A DNA stretch of 38,005 bases from the NCBI RefSeq assembly GCF_001758425.2, contig NZ_MDSS02000033.1, forward strand, positions 1-38,005, in the 5' to 3' direction. Shown here piece by piece: positions 1-10,136 of this stretch (position 1 is the first letter of the stretch; each line of letters starts with the position of its first letter). The notes under the pieces are model-generated. The model ran no database searches, was not told the DNA's origin, and saw only the letters and a program-made list of their open reading frames with translations. Position numbers and translations under genes: made by a program. The DNA comes from Nesterenkonia sp. PF2B19. GTDB taxonomy: Bacteria; Actinomycetota; Actinomycetes; Actinomycetales; Micrococcaceae.

Positions 1-222
1 CTGCGGATGCTGGCCGCCGACGTCGAGGACGCCCGGCAGGTGCGCCGGACGGCCGCGCTGGCGGGGATCCCGGTGGAGCCGGTGGAGCTGCCTGCGGATG
101 CGCCTGCCGGAGGGCTTCAGCTCAGCGTGTGTCTCAATGCGCCCTCGGCGATGGTGTGTCTTCCGCCAGTGGGGACCGTGGAAGAGGCGTTGGAGGCAAT
201 CAGCCCAGCAGGGCGAACATGA
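1..222 (+). CDS. C-terminal end of a protein, possibly YyaL/DUF255 thioredoxin-domain family (partial)
   Basis: The reading frame is open from the first base of the window to a TGA at 220-222, so this is the last 73 codons of a gene that starts outside. The tail has two cysteines (VCLNAP...MVCLPPV) followed by a short Leu/Ala-rich helix. That loosely resembles the C-terminus of the YyaL/DUF255 thioredoxin-domain proteins, where a Cys pair precedes a Pro-Val and a final helix. In M. tuberculosis such a gene (Rv1084) sits next to the hemolysin III gene, as here. The assignment rests on synteny and a weak motif. The end overlaps the end of the convergent trhA gene by 23 bases. Confidence 0.4.
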   Translation: MRMLAADVEDARQVRRTAALAGIPVEPVELPADAPAGGLQLSVCLNAPSAMVCLPPVGTVEEALEAISPAGRT

Positions 223-964
223 TGGCGATGTAGTGGCAGATGAACCCGATGAGCGTGCAGGCGTGGAAGAGCTCGTGGAAGCCGAACCACTGCACGGAGA
301 TGTTGGGGCGCTTCAGCGCGTAGAACACGGCCCCGGTGATGTAGGCGGCGCCGCCGGCGCAGATGAGGATCGCGGCTACGAGGTCGGCGGCGAAGAAGTC
401 TCCCAGGAAGACGAGCGCGGCGAGCCCGAGGATCACGTAGACGGGGGTGTAGAGCCAGCGGGGCGCCGACGTCCAGAACAGTCGGAAGGCCACGCCGCCC
501 AGTGCTCCGACCCACACGCCGATCAGCAGGATGAGGTCCTTCGGGGCAGGCAGCAGCGCCAGGGTCAGGGGCGTGTATGTCCCGGCGATGATGAGCATGA
601 TGTTGGTGTGGTCCAGGCGTTTGAGCAGCAGCTTCGTGCGCGGGGACCAGCGGCCCAGGTGGTAGGTGGCGCTGACGGCGAAGAGCAGCAGCCCGGTGAT
701 CGCGTAGACCACGGAGGCGGCGCGCAGCGTCCCGGTGGGGGCCAGGGCGATGAGCACGATTCCGGCGGCCAGGGCGAGCGGGACCATGCCGGCGTGGAGC
801 CAGCCGCGCATCTTCGGCTTCAGCGGCATCTCGGAGTCGAACAGGCGATCGACCGGTGCGACTCCGCCGCTGGGCTGCGCGCTGCCGGAGCCGTGTGCGC
901 CGGCGGGCCGGTGGTGGTCGTCGACGCGGGCCCGGCGGGCGTCGAGGTCAGACTGCGGTGCCAT
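200..964 (-). CDS. trhA: Hemolysin III / TrhA family membrane protein (PAQR superfamily)
   Basis: A 254-residue integral membrane protein with about seven hydrophobic segments between residues 55 and 253, after a polar N-terminal tail of about 45 residues. The metal-site motifs of the PAQR/hemolysin III superfamily are visible: SATYH (His102) at the end of an early segment, LDHT (Asp118, His119), and FGFHELFH (His230, His234) near the C-terminus. Bacterial members are linked to membrane-energy homeostasis; true hemolysis is doubtful. The start is the ATG at 962-964. An inverted repeat lies just upstream (985-1004). The neighbouring cis-prenyl transferase and phoH genes reproduce the order around Rv1085c of mycobacteria. 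Confidence 0.93.
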   Translation of the reverse strand: MAPQSDLDARRARVDDHHRPAGAHGSGSAQPSGGVAPVDRLFDSEMPLKPKMRGWLHAGMVPLALAAGIVLIALAPTGTLRAASVVYAITGLLLFAVSATYHLGRWSPRTKLLLKRLDHTNIMLIIAGTYTPLTLALLPAPKDLILLIGVWVGALGGVAFRLFWTSAPRWLYTPVYVILGLAALVFLGDFFAADLVAAILICAGGAAYITGAVFYALKRPNISVQWFGFHELFHACTLIGFICHYIAIMFALLG

Positions 965-984
965 GGAACCAGTCTAGTGACCCC

Positions 985-1004
985 AAGTGACCAATGGGTA
1001 ACTT
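985..1004. promoter_or_regulatory. Imperfect inverted repeat upstream of trhA
   Basis: AAGTGACC at 985-992 and GGTAACTT at 997-1004 form an inverted repeat with one mismatch around a 4-base spacer. A further direct copy of AGTGACC lies at 976-982. It sits about 20 bases upstream of the trhA start, where an operator or promoter element would be expected. No regulator is assigned. Confidence 0.3.
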
Positions 1005-1060
1005 TGTGTCGAAGGGCTCATCTCGTGGGACAGGACGGCGTGCCGCGGCGCTGCCGAGTC

Positions 1061-1459
1061 TCAGGGATCTGCCGGTGACTCCTCGTCGAGGCCCTCATGC
1101 ATCAGGATGTGCTTGGCCGCACGGTCGGCCCGGAGCGCCAAGCCTGCCATGACCGCCCCGAAGGCGGCGATGCAGGCTCCGGTGTACCACCCCTCCACGC
1201 CCGCCGGGAGCGGGCGTCCTGTGCTGTACAGCATGACGCCCACGGTCAGCGAGGCGGCGCTCGTGCCCACCGTGGCCCAGCTCCAGGGGAGCGCCGCCGC
1301 ATGGGCGGTCTCCCAGGCCTTCTCTGATGCGGTCGTGGCCCAGGTGCGGATCCCGATGAGGTCGTTGCGCGGCCCGGAGCGGCCGGTGAAGCAGACGACG
1401 ACGATCAGCAGCGAGCAGTGGAGGAGAGCAGCGGGGGCGATGAGTGCTGTTCCGTCCAT
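1061..1459 (-). CDS. SdpI-like small membrane protein
   Basis: A 132-residue protein with about four hydrophobic segments (residues 5-24, 58-78, 88-108 and a weak one around 40-55). The stretch GIRTWATTASEKAWETAHAA (about residues 36-55) matches the SdpI/YfhL family signature, a G-x-R-T followed by a Ser-x-x-A-W-x-x-A-H/N. In Bacillus, SdpI is the immunity protein against the SdpC toxin. Most actinobacterial relatives have no known toxin partner, and none is seen here, so a general membrane role is as likely. The start is the ATG at 1457-1459. No clear ribosome site precedes it, so leaderless translation is possible. Confidence 0.7.
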   Translation of the reverse strand: MDGTALIAPAALLHCSLLIVVVCFTGRSGPRNDLIGIRTWATTASEKAWETAHAAALPWSWATVGTSAASLTVGVMLYSTGRPLPAGVEGWYTGACIAAFGAVMAGLALRADRAAKHILMHEGLDEESPADP

Positions 1460-1533
1460 AGGGCGATGCTACCGGGTGGGCTCCTGCGGTGACCTGGGAT
1501 GACGTGGGCGGATGGGCATCGGCGCCCTGCCGA

Positions 1534-3339
<1,806 letters not shown>

Positions 3340-3472
3340 GGGGATCAGCTGCTTCCGTCTGGTCGCCAGTCGTGAGTTCACTATCGCAAATACTCCACGG
3401 GGTGTCAACGGATCAGCCGTACTGAGCGGTACCGTGGTGGAGCACGAGACGGCGCTGACCGATGGAGGCCGC

Positions 3473-4378
3473 ATGGGGCTGAGGAATCTGGCCTACAGCA
3501 TGTACGAGTCACGGCTCAGCCGCGCCCTGCCCAGGGACAGGATGCCTCAGCACATCGGAGTGGTGGTGGACGGCAATCGCCGCTGGGCCAAGCTGGCCGG
3601 CACGCCGACCGCCGACGGGCATCTCGCCGGGGCCAACAAGATCGTGGAGTTCATCGACTGGTGCGCCGATCTGGGGATCCCGACGGTGACTCTGTACATG
3701 CTCTCCACCGACAACATGAACCGTTCCGCCGACGAGCTCGACCAGCTCATGGAGATCATCGGCGACACGCTGGACCGTCTCGCCGAGAGTCGCCCCGGCG
3801 GCCGTCCGGTCAGGGTCCACCCGGTGGGGGCTCTGGAGATGCTGCCCGAGCCGCTGGCCGCCCGGCTGCGTCAGCTGGGCGAGCGCAACGCCGCGGCAGC
3901 GGAGCCGGTGTCGGAGGCCTCCGGAGGCAGGGGCGACGACACCGATGCCGGCACCGGCGCTGAGGCCGAGACTGTCACGACCCGCACCGGCAGCATCCGA
4001 CGCATCGTGCGGCGGAGCCGGGAGCAGGCCCCGGTGGTGCACGTCAACGTCGCCGTCGGGTACGGGGGCCGACAGGAGATCGTGGATGCGGTCAAGGACC
4101 TGCTGCGTGATGCCGAGGCCGCGGGGCGGGGGCTCTCCGAGGTGGCTGAGGATCTGACGCCCGGATCCATCTCTCAGTGGCTGTATACCCGCGGACAGCC
4201 TGATCCGGAGCTGATCATCCGCACCTCGGGGGAGCAGCGGCTCAGCGGCTTCCTGATGTGGCAGTCCGCCTATTCCGAGTTCTACTTCTGCGAGGCCCTG
4301 TGGCCGGACTTTCGCCGCGTGGACTTCGTCCGCGCCCTGCGTGACTACGCCCAGCGACAGCGCCGGTTCGGCAGCTGA
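3473..4378 (+). CDS. uppS: cis-Prenyl transferase (isoprenyl / undecaprenyl diphosphate synthase family)
   Basis: A cytosolic, membrane-associated enzyme that condenses isopentenyl diphosphate onto an allylic diphosphate in Z configuration, supplying carrier lipid for wall synthesis. Visible motifs are HIGVVVDGNRRWAK (catalytic Asp33), the STDNMNR segment at 79-84, VNVAVGYGGRQEIVDA near 191-206, and IIRTSGEQRLSGFLMWQSAY followed by a conserved EFYF. The start is the ATG at 3473, which has GGAGG at 3464-3468, giving 301 residues. Residues about 140-186 are a low-complexity insertion rich in Ala, Glu and Asp that ends in Arg-rich sequence; it is absent from typical family members of about 250-260 residues. 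Synteny with Rv1086 suggests a short-chain product such as Z,E-farnesyl diphosphate, but chain length cannot be read from sequence. Confidence 0.93.
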   Translation: MGLRNLAYSMYESRLSRALPRDRMPQHIGVVVDGNRRWAKLAGTPTADGHLAGANKIVEFIDWCADLGIPTVTLYMLSTDNMNRSADELDQLMEIIGDTLDRLAESRPGGRPVRVHPVGALEMLPEPLAARLRQLGERNAAAAEPVSEASGGRGDDTDAGTGAEAETVTTRTGSIRRIVRRSREQAPVVHVNVAVGYGGRQEIVDAVKDLLRDAEAAGRGLSEVAEDLTPGSISQWLYTRGQPDPELIIRTSGEQRLSGFLMWQSAYSEFYFCEALWPDFRRVDFVRALRDYAQRQRRFGS

Positions 4379-4690
4379 GGGCCCGGCCGTGACGACGCCG
4401 TCGCACAGCGTTCACCGAATCGTCATGTGACACTCCGCACAGCTGACGCGCTCAGGCCCCACCCAGCCCCTAGTCTGGGGACTGTCAGGTATCTGACCGG
4501 GAAGGCCCACACATATGCCGAGTGGCAGCAGGGGTCGGTCCGGCCCCTGGTGGGGGTCGAACCGCAGCCAACGTCCGACCATCGATGCGGGAACACCTGA
4601 GGTTCCGTCGACGTGGACGTCCACGCTCCTGGTGAGCGCCGTGGACGACCGCACGGCGGGGCCTCTTCTCGTTTCCGGACTGGAGTAACC
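4379..4690 (+). promoter_or_regulatory. Long leader region of phoH with predicted hairpins
   Basis: This 312-base gap between uppS and phoH has no convincing gene. It holds several helices. CAGGGG (4529-4534) pairs with CCCCTG (4544-4549). GGAAC (4590-4594) pairs with GTTCC (4602-4606). GTCCAC (4619-4624) pairs with GTGGAC (4641-4646), with an inner GCTC/GAGC stem. The 14-base perfect palindrome CGTGGACGTCCACG (4612-4625) overlaps the last helix, so alternative pairings are possible. The last hairpin ends 44 bases before the phoH start. A cis-acting RNA is possible; I do not match it to a known riboswitch class. Confidence 0.4.
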
Positions 4691-6072
4691 GTGGCCGTCA
4701 CCACTGAAGTCCCAGCACCTGCCGAGCACTCGGCCGACTCTGTCGCCCAGGAGGTCGCCCAGAAGTCCTATGTGCTCGACACCTCGGTCCTGATCTCGGA
4801 CCCGAAGGCGATCCTGCGGTTCGCCGAGCATGAGGTGATCATCCCCGTCGTCGTGATCTCCGAGCTGGAGAGCAAACGTCATGACTCCGATCTGGGCTAC
4901 TACGCCCGGTCCGCGCTGCGGCTCCTGGACGACCTGCGTGTCGCCCACGGGGCGCTGAACCAGGCGATTCCGCTCAACGAGGAGGGCGGGCACCTGATCG
5001 TGGAGCTCAACCACATCTCCCTGGACGTCCTGCCCCACGGGTTCCGCGGCACGGACAACGACTCCCGCATCCTCGCGGTGGCGAAGAGCTTCGCCGATGA
5101 GGGCCGGGACGTCACCGTGGTCTCCAAGGACCTGCCGATGCGGGTCAAGGCCTCGGCCATGGGGCTCGAGGCCGATGAGTATCGGAACGAATGGGTGACC
5201 GACTCGGGATGGACCGGGCTGGCGGAGATCGCCGCCACCGAGCAGCAGGTCTCCGAGCTCTACGCCGGGGAGCGGATCGACCTCGAAGAGGCCTCCGACC
5301 TCCCGGCGAACACCGGGCTGATCATCTCCTCCGGCAGCGGCTCGGCGCTGGGCCGTGTCAAGGCCTCGGCCCGTGAGCCGTTGGCGGACGAGCCGCGGGC
5401 CACGCATGTGGAGGTCGTCCGCGGGGACCAGGAGGTCTTCGGCCTCCACGGCCGTTCCGCCGAGCAGCGGTTGGCCATCGACATGCTCATGGACCGGAGG
5501 TCGGGATCGTCTCAATGGGGGGTCGCGCGGGGACGGGGAAGTCCGCGCTGGCCCTGTGCGCCGGATTGGAGGCGGTTCTGGAGCGCCGCGAGCACAGGAA
5601 GATCATCGTGTTCCGGCCGCTCTACGCCGTCGGCGGCCAGGAGCTGGGCTACCTGCCCGGCACCGAGGCGGAGAAGATGAACCCCTGGGGCCAGGCCGTC
5701 TACGACACCCTCGGAGCGCTGGTCAGTGAGAACGTCCTCGAGGAGGTGACCCACCGGGGCATGCTGGAGGTGCTGCCACTGACCCACATCCGGGGGCGAT
5801 CACTCCATGATGCCTGGGTGATCGTGGACGAGGCCCAGTCGCTGGAGAAGAACGTGCTGCTCACCGTGATGAGCCGCATGGGCCAGAACTCCAAGATCGT
5901 GCTGACCCACGACGTCGCCCAGCGCGACAACCTGCGGGTGGGCCGGCACGACGGCGTCGCCGCCGTCGTCGAGCTGCTGAAGGGCAACCCGCTGTTCGGC
6001 CACGTCACCCTCACTCGGTCGGAGCGCTCACGGATCGCCGCGCTGGTCACCGAGGTGTTGGAGACTCCCTGA
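4691..6072 (+). CDS. phoH2: PhoH2-type PIN-PhoH ATPase (one frame break)
   Basis: A two-domain protein: an N-terminal PIN ribonuclease fold ([12 protein letters not shown], with Asp30, then [13 protein letters not shown]) and a C-terminal PhoH ATPase with Walker [10 protein letters not shown] and Walker B VIVDEAQ. Mycobacterial PhoH2 is an ATP-dependent RNA helicase/RNase. The GTG at 4691 follows GGAG (4682-4685). The frame breaks at about 5494-5496: the sequence reads GACCGGAGGTC where GACCCGGAGGTC would give [18 protein letters not shown], the usual sequence for this family. One C is therefore probably missing from the data. The corrected length is about 460 residues, near normal. No antitoxin-like small gene is evident upstream. 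The gene is convergent with the rhomboid gene, leaving a 24-base gap. Confidence 0.9.
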
Positions 6073-6096
6073 GAGGCGAACCCTCCCTCATCCGGA

Positions 6097-6807
6097 TCAG
6101 GCCCGGGCCGCACGGTCGGCTCGGGCCTGCTTCGTGAAGAAGAACGCCACGACGACGCCGGCGACCGCCCCGGCCAGGTGTCCTTCCCAGGACACCCCCT
6201 GGCCTGAGGTGATCGGGAGCATGCCCAGTATCAGGGAGATGCCCTGGAAGAACAGCACGAACAGGGCGCAGACGACGGCGAGCACTCGGCGGGTCATCAG
6301 CCCATAGGCCACCAGGAACGCGGCGAACCCGTAGATGACCCCGGAGGCGCCCACCTGCAGCGGTGTGATGCAGGCGTCGAAGCCGTCGGGGTGGTTGCAG
6401 ATCCAGTTGCTCGCCGGGCGTCCGATCAGCCAGAGCAGGGAGCCGGAGATCAGCCAGATGCTGGTCATCACCAGCAGGAAACGCCGCACCAGCAGGGCGA
6501 TGAGGCCGCCCAGCAGCAGCCAGGACATCGTGTTGCCCATGACATGTCCGAAGCCGCTGTGCAGCAGGGGAGTGAAGAGGATGCCGGAGAGCCCGTCCAG
6601 GGTCCGGGGCCGCAGCCCGAAACTGCGATTGAACCAGTCGCCGGCCGCGATGCTGATCAGCCAGACCGCCCACATCGCCAGTACCGGGACCACCACGGGC
6701 GCGAACGTGCGCACCAGGTGCCGCCGGGCGTCCTGCCACAGGGTGCCCCAAGAGTCGCGGCCCTGCGGCTCGCCCGCCGGTCCCCTCGACGCGGAGATGT
6801 CCCTCAT
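6097..6807 (-). CDS. Rhomboid family intramembrane serine protease
   Basis: A 236-residue membrane protein with about six transmembrane segments between residues 37 and 225. It carries the rhomboid catalytic features: Asn92 in GHVMGNT, GASG with catalytic Ser155, and EGHLAGAVAG with catalytic His210. Rhomboids cleave transmembrane substrates within or near the bilayer; the substrate here is unknown. The N-terminal 30 residues are polar and cytoplasmic. The start is the ATG at 6805-6807, preceded by a GCGAGG-like ribosome site. Two cysteines (137, 146) lie in an extracellular loop and may form a disulfide. Confidence 0.93.
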   Translation of the reverse strand: MRDISASRGPAGEPQGRDSWGTLWQDARRHLVRTFAPVVVPVLAMWAVWLISIAAGDWFNRSFGLRPRTLDGLSGILFTPLLHSGFGHVMGNTMSWLLLGGLIALLVRRFLLVMTSIWLISGSLLWLIGRPASNWICNHPDGFDACITPLQVGASGVIYGFAAFLVAYGLMTRRVLAVVCALFVLFFQGISLILGMLPITSGQGVSWEGHLAGAVAGVVVAFFFTKQARADRAARA

Positions 6808-6899
6808 GCTGCCTCGCTCCCTGAGCTCGCTGCCGGTCCCGTCACCGTCCTGACCTGGTCTCCATTGTAGGGAGCGAGGGTGACGGAAAGTCTCCTCGC

Positions 6900-8281
6900 T
6901 CAGCCCTCGGGCGTCGGTGCCGGCAGTTCCTCAAGTTCTCCTGGGTTCTCTGTCGCTGCTGCGGCAAGTTCTTCAGATGAGTACACCTCGTCGCCGCGGG
7001 CCTCGTCGGGTCGGGATCGGTACTGGGGTGCAGGCGGGGTCCATGTCCGTTGCCGTTGGTGGATCATCGCGTAGAACTCGTCGAGCGCCACCATGACCGA
7101 GTTGATGAAGGAATCCTTGCCCTTCGTGGTCTTCTGCAGGCCCAGGTGGCTCATGCGAGAGACGGTGAAGCTCGTGATCTCAGGGAAGTCAGCAGGGAGC
7201 GCCTCCTTGGGATCGTGTCGAAACTCCTCCAGGGGTGCCGCATGACGTCGGCGAGCTCCATGGGCTTCCACGACGACGTCTGACAGGTCGTCATCGAGCG
7301 GGCGGAGGAGCCAGTTGATCCTGGTGACGTTCCTGGCGTGTCCCGACGCGGGAATGTCGTCGAGATGTGAACCTGTCGGGCTCTCAGGTCGCAACGGATG
7401 TCCACGTCGCTGATAGTCCCAGGAATACGGATCGTGGCGGAGAAACTAGCCTCATTCTCAAGCTCTGATGCCAGTTGGGCTGCCCGGGCGTTCGGATCGT
7501 CGCGCAGTTTCCGAGGCAGTCGCGGAGCGACGTCGACTCCCAGGCGCTGTCCGAGCTTGAGGCAGCTGTAGCGGATGAGTCCGTCGAAACGTGTGGCGAC
7601 ATCAAGTACCTCGGAATCGTTGCGACGGATGAGTCCTGTCTTCACACACTCCGTCACGCCGGTCCAGGAGGGGCCCATATCGGTGAACTCGAGTGCTCCG
7701 GAGTTCTCATGTTCGAGGTAACGGATGAGCTCGCCGAGAATCCACTGCTGTTCATTGTCTTCGATTCCACGGACTTCCCGCTCCATGATGGCGATAGAGA
7801 TGAGTCGGACCCAGGAGAAATGGAAGACAGGAACAGCCCTGAGCTTTCTACCGTCGAGAGACAGCGGGTGTGCTCCCTGGATGGGCGGGATCTCGTTGGA
7901 GATGGTGATGACGGCGTCGAACCCGTTCTCCTTGGCCACTTCCATATAGCTTTCGACCTGGCCCTTCTCGAGAGGGTTCGCCTGGGTCTTGACCTCGACG
8001 AGAGCAGTCCAGACCGTCGTCCCCCGTGTGACGCGGATCAGTCCGTCGGGTCGCGGTGTCCGTTTGGACTTCTTGTCCTCGAAAGCGACTTCGACGAAAC
8101 ACTCGACGTTGGCGCGCACCCGGCCCAGCGGTGCTCCGCACTGCTTCAGCACGGCATGGGAGAAGCTGGGAACGATGCTCAACACAGCGAGCAAGGCTGA
8201 GGTGGCTCTGACTTCTTGATCGGTTGATCCCTTGATTCCGGATGTGGGAATCAGTCGTGCTTCACGCCATGCTTCGCCCAT
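6900..8281 (-). CDS. PD-(D/E)XK nuclease-fold-like protein of unknown function (one frame break)
   Basis: About 460 residues after bridging one break. I do not recognise a named family. Residues 75-112 read RPDGLI, then WTALVEVKTQ, then Q-x-E-SYM, then a DAVITIS strand at 122-128. That is the core pattern of PD-(D/E)XK nucleases (Asp79, Glu96, Lys98, then a Gln). The ATG at 8279-8281 has GAGGGG six bases upstream, so I prefer it to the codon at 8314. Near 7350 the G run appears one base short; adding it joins the strand VHISTTFP to ASGHARNVTRINWLLRPL. The C-terminal part ends in a polar tail. It may be a defence or DNA-repair nuclease, or an inactive nuclease fold. Codon use is less extreme in GC than its neighbours, which hints at transfer. 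Confidence 0.6.
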
Positions 8282-8373
8282 GATGGACCCCTCAGACAAT
8301 TCAGTTCGTCTCACGGAGATAGTGATTCAGGGTACAGGATTGACGATGTGGTGGACAGGGGTACGGAGGGCGC

Positions 8374-9105
8374 TCACGCGTCGAACGCTGTCCTGGGTTC
8401 AGACTGTCCCACGGAGGCCACCAGCTCGGCGGCGAGGTTCCGCAGCTTGACGTTCCGATTGTTGGAAGCCTTCTGCAGGATCGTGAATGCTTCTTCCTGG
8501 CTGCACCGGTTCTGGGCCATGATCACGCCCACCGCCACGTCGATGACGGTCCTGGACTCCATCGCCCGGCGACGGTCTGCGGCCTCCTCGGCCTCTCGGG
8601 CGATCCTGACCGCCACGGACAAAGCTCGAGAGGCCAGCGCGGCGTGGTCACGGGCGCGCTCGACGTCTGCGTCTCCGAATCCGGACGGCTCCGGCGTGTA
8701 GAAGTTCATGGCCGCGGCCCCGGCCCCCTGCAAGGTGAGCGGCACGGCGAGGATGCTGCGGAGGCCCGTCTGACGCACAGCCTCCATGTAGGCGGGCCAG
8801 CGGGTCTCGTAGCGGACGTCCGGGACCCGGATGAGGGTCTCAGTACGCTGAGCGTCGAGGCAGGGCCCTTCGTCGAAACCCGCCTGGGTCTCATCGAGCG
8901 TCTTCGCGTGAGGGCTGCTCCACACCACCACCACATTGCGACGATCCCGCTTCAACAGGACTCCGCATTCGGTGGCTCCCGGGACACCGACTTCGACGGC
9001 GGACAGGCGCGCCAGGTCGTGGAGGAAGCCGGACATATCGTCGTTCTCGGCCAGCAGGTCGTAGAGCCTCTCCGCCGGGGAGGCGGGGCGGTCGTCCGGT
9101 GTCAT
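8374..9105 (-). CDS. GAF-ANTAR domain RNA-binding regulator
   Basis: 243 residues from the ATG at 9103-9105, which follows GAGAGGA at a good spacing; an upstream in-frame start at 9243 is less likely. Residues about 15-165 form a GAF-like sensor domain (for example FDEGPCLDA, then RVPDV, then RSILAVPL). Residues about 180-235 form an ANTAR domain (SRTVIDVAVGVIMAQNRCSQEEAFTILQ). ANTAR proteins bind paired hairpins in nascent RNA and prevent termination. No such hairpin pair is evident nearby. GAF-ANTAR proteins are common in actinobacteria and usually respond to stress signals. On the same strand, GGGTAT at 9204-9209 resembles the -10 of SigB/SigF-type promoters. The gene is divergent from a STAS-CBS gene, suggesting a joint stress-signalling module. 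Confidence 0.88.
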   Translation of the reverse strand: MTPDDRPASPAERLYDLLAENDDMSGFLHDLARLSAVEVGVPGATECGVLLKRDRRNVVVVWSSPHAKTLDETQAGFDEGPCLDAQRTETLIRVPDVRYETRWPAYMEAVRQTGLRSILAVPLTLQGAGAAAMNFYTPEPSGFGDADVERARDHAALASRALSVAVRIAREAEEAADRRRAMESRTVIDVAVGVIMAQNRCSQEEAFTILQKASNNRNVKLRNLAAELVASVGQSEPRTAFDA

Positions 9106-9311
9106 CGCAGGTCCTCTCGGCGTGGGGGTCCTTCCCGCGGGCGTCGGCGCAGATCCGCCCAATATAGGCCACGATGCGGCCAGCGGGAGCGTCTGACGGC
9201 CGGATACCCCTCGGCGGCCGACAGACCCTTCCAAAGAATGCATTCCCTATGATTCATTGGTAGTCGGGTCTAGCAGCAGGCCCGTCTTCTGCACCGTCCG
9301 AGGAGTGGATG

Positions 9312-10013
9312 ATGCACAGCCCTCTTGACATCGATGTCGCTCCCGACAGCCTGCGCGGGGCCCTGAGGATCAGGGTCCGTGGAGCATTGACGGCGCGGAC
9401 CGCGCCGCGGCTGATCACCTTCCTGGAGCGCCGTGCCCACCTGCCCGACAGTCCCGAGCTGGTCGTGAGCCTCTGCGGTCTCGACGAGGTCGACCCCGAC
9501 GCCCGGAACCAGGTCATGGACCATGTGGCCGAGCACAACGCACGCGCTGACGTGCCCACGATCAGCCTGGACCTTCCGCTGCCCGACGACGCTCCCGCGC
9601 AGTGGGACGAGTCCTCGCCTGCGACGGAGTCGACCGGACGCCAGGGCACCACCGTGCGGGAGGTCATGGTGCCGATCGGTGCGACGATCTCCTGCACCCA
9701 GACGCTGCGGGAGGCCGCCGACCGGATGCCCGAGCAGGGATGCCTGGTGGTCCTGGGGCTGGCGCACCAGCCGCAGGGCGTGATTCCCCGCGACCGTCTC
9801 CACCGACTGAGACAGTCTGAAGCTCCGCAGTGGCGGCACAAGCTCTGCGCCTCCGCGGAGGAGGCCTTCGTCGGGGAGGTCTCGGTGGACTCGGCCCCGC
9901 CTCCCGACGGCGTCGCCGGACCGCTGGTGGTGCTCGACGGGGACGAGCCCGTCGGCGTCGTGTACGTCGAGACGGCCCGGGTGTCGGGATCACCGACGGG
10001 ACGAGCTCGATGA
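9312..10013 (+). CDS. STAS-like plus CBS-like two-domain protein
   Basis: 233 residues. The N-terminal 90 residues look like a STAS (anti-sigma antagonist) fold: LRIRVRGALTARTAPRL, then ELVVSLCGLDEVDPDARN. The usual phosphorylatable Ser is not evident; Pro-Asp-Ala occupies that area. Residues about 115-225 resemble a degenerate CBS pair: TVREVMVPIGATISCTQTLR, then EAADRM, then LVVLGLAHQPQGVIPRDRL, then a second PLVVLDGDEPVGVVYVE strand. Two ATG codons are adjacent; the second (9312) has the better distance from GAGGAG at 9300-9305. It is divergent from the GAF-ANTAR gene. CBS modules often bind adenine nucleotides, so a nucleotide-sensing role is conceivable but unproven. Confidence 0.6.
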   Translation: MHSPLDIDVAPDSLRGALRIRVRGALTARTAPRLITFLERRAHLPDSPELVVSLCGLDEVDPDARNQVMDHVAEHNARADVPTISLDLPLPDDAPAQWDESSPATESTGRQGTTVREVMVPIGATISCTQTLREAADRMPEQGCLVVLGLAHQPQGVIPRDRLHRLRQSEAPQWRHKLCASAEEAFVGEVSVDSAPPPDGVAGPLVVLDGDEPVGVVYVETARVSGSPTGRAR

Positions 10014-10136
10014 CGACCAGCTGCTGCCGATATGTGACGGCCCGGCGGAGCGGCCCACTGGTCTGACAGGACGGACCGTCCACAGGCCGGCGGTGACCGG
10101 TTCCACCGGCGAAGGGATCCTCCGTAGGCTGGAGAG

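Noticed and set aside
98-1078. 326-codon plus-strand open frame
   Set aside because: A shadow of trhA; the membrane protein on the other strand has the conserved His and Asp residues.
1061-1459. SdpC/SdpI toxin-immunity system
   Set aside because: Only the SdpI-like protein is present; no toxin precursor or maturation genes flank it.
4440-4690. Known riboswitch (c-di-AMP ydaO or cobalamin type) before phoH
   Set aside because: The conserved core sequences of those classes, as I remember them, are not present; only generic helices are seen.
5490-5515. Programmed ribosomal frameshift in phoH
   Set aside because: There is no slippery heptamer or downstream stem typical of such sites, and the same kind of break recurs in many genes, so sequencing error is simpler.
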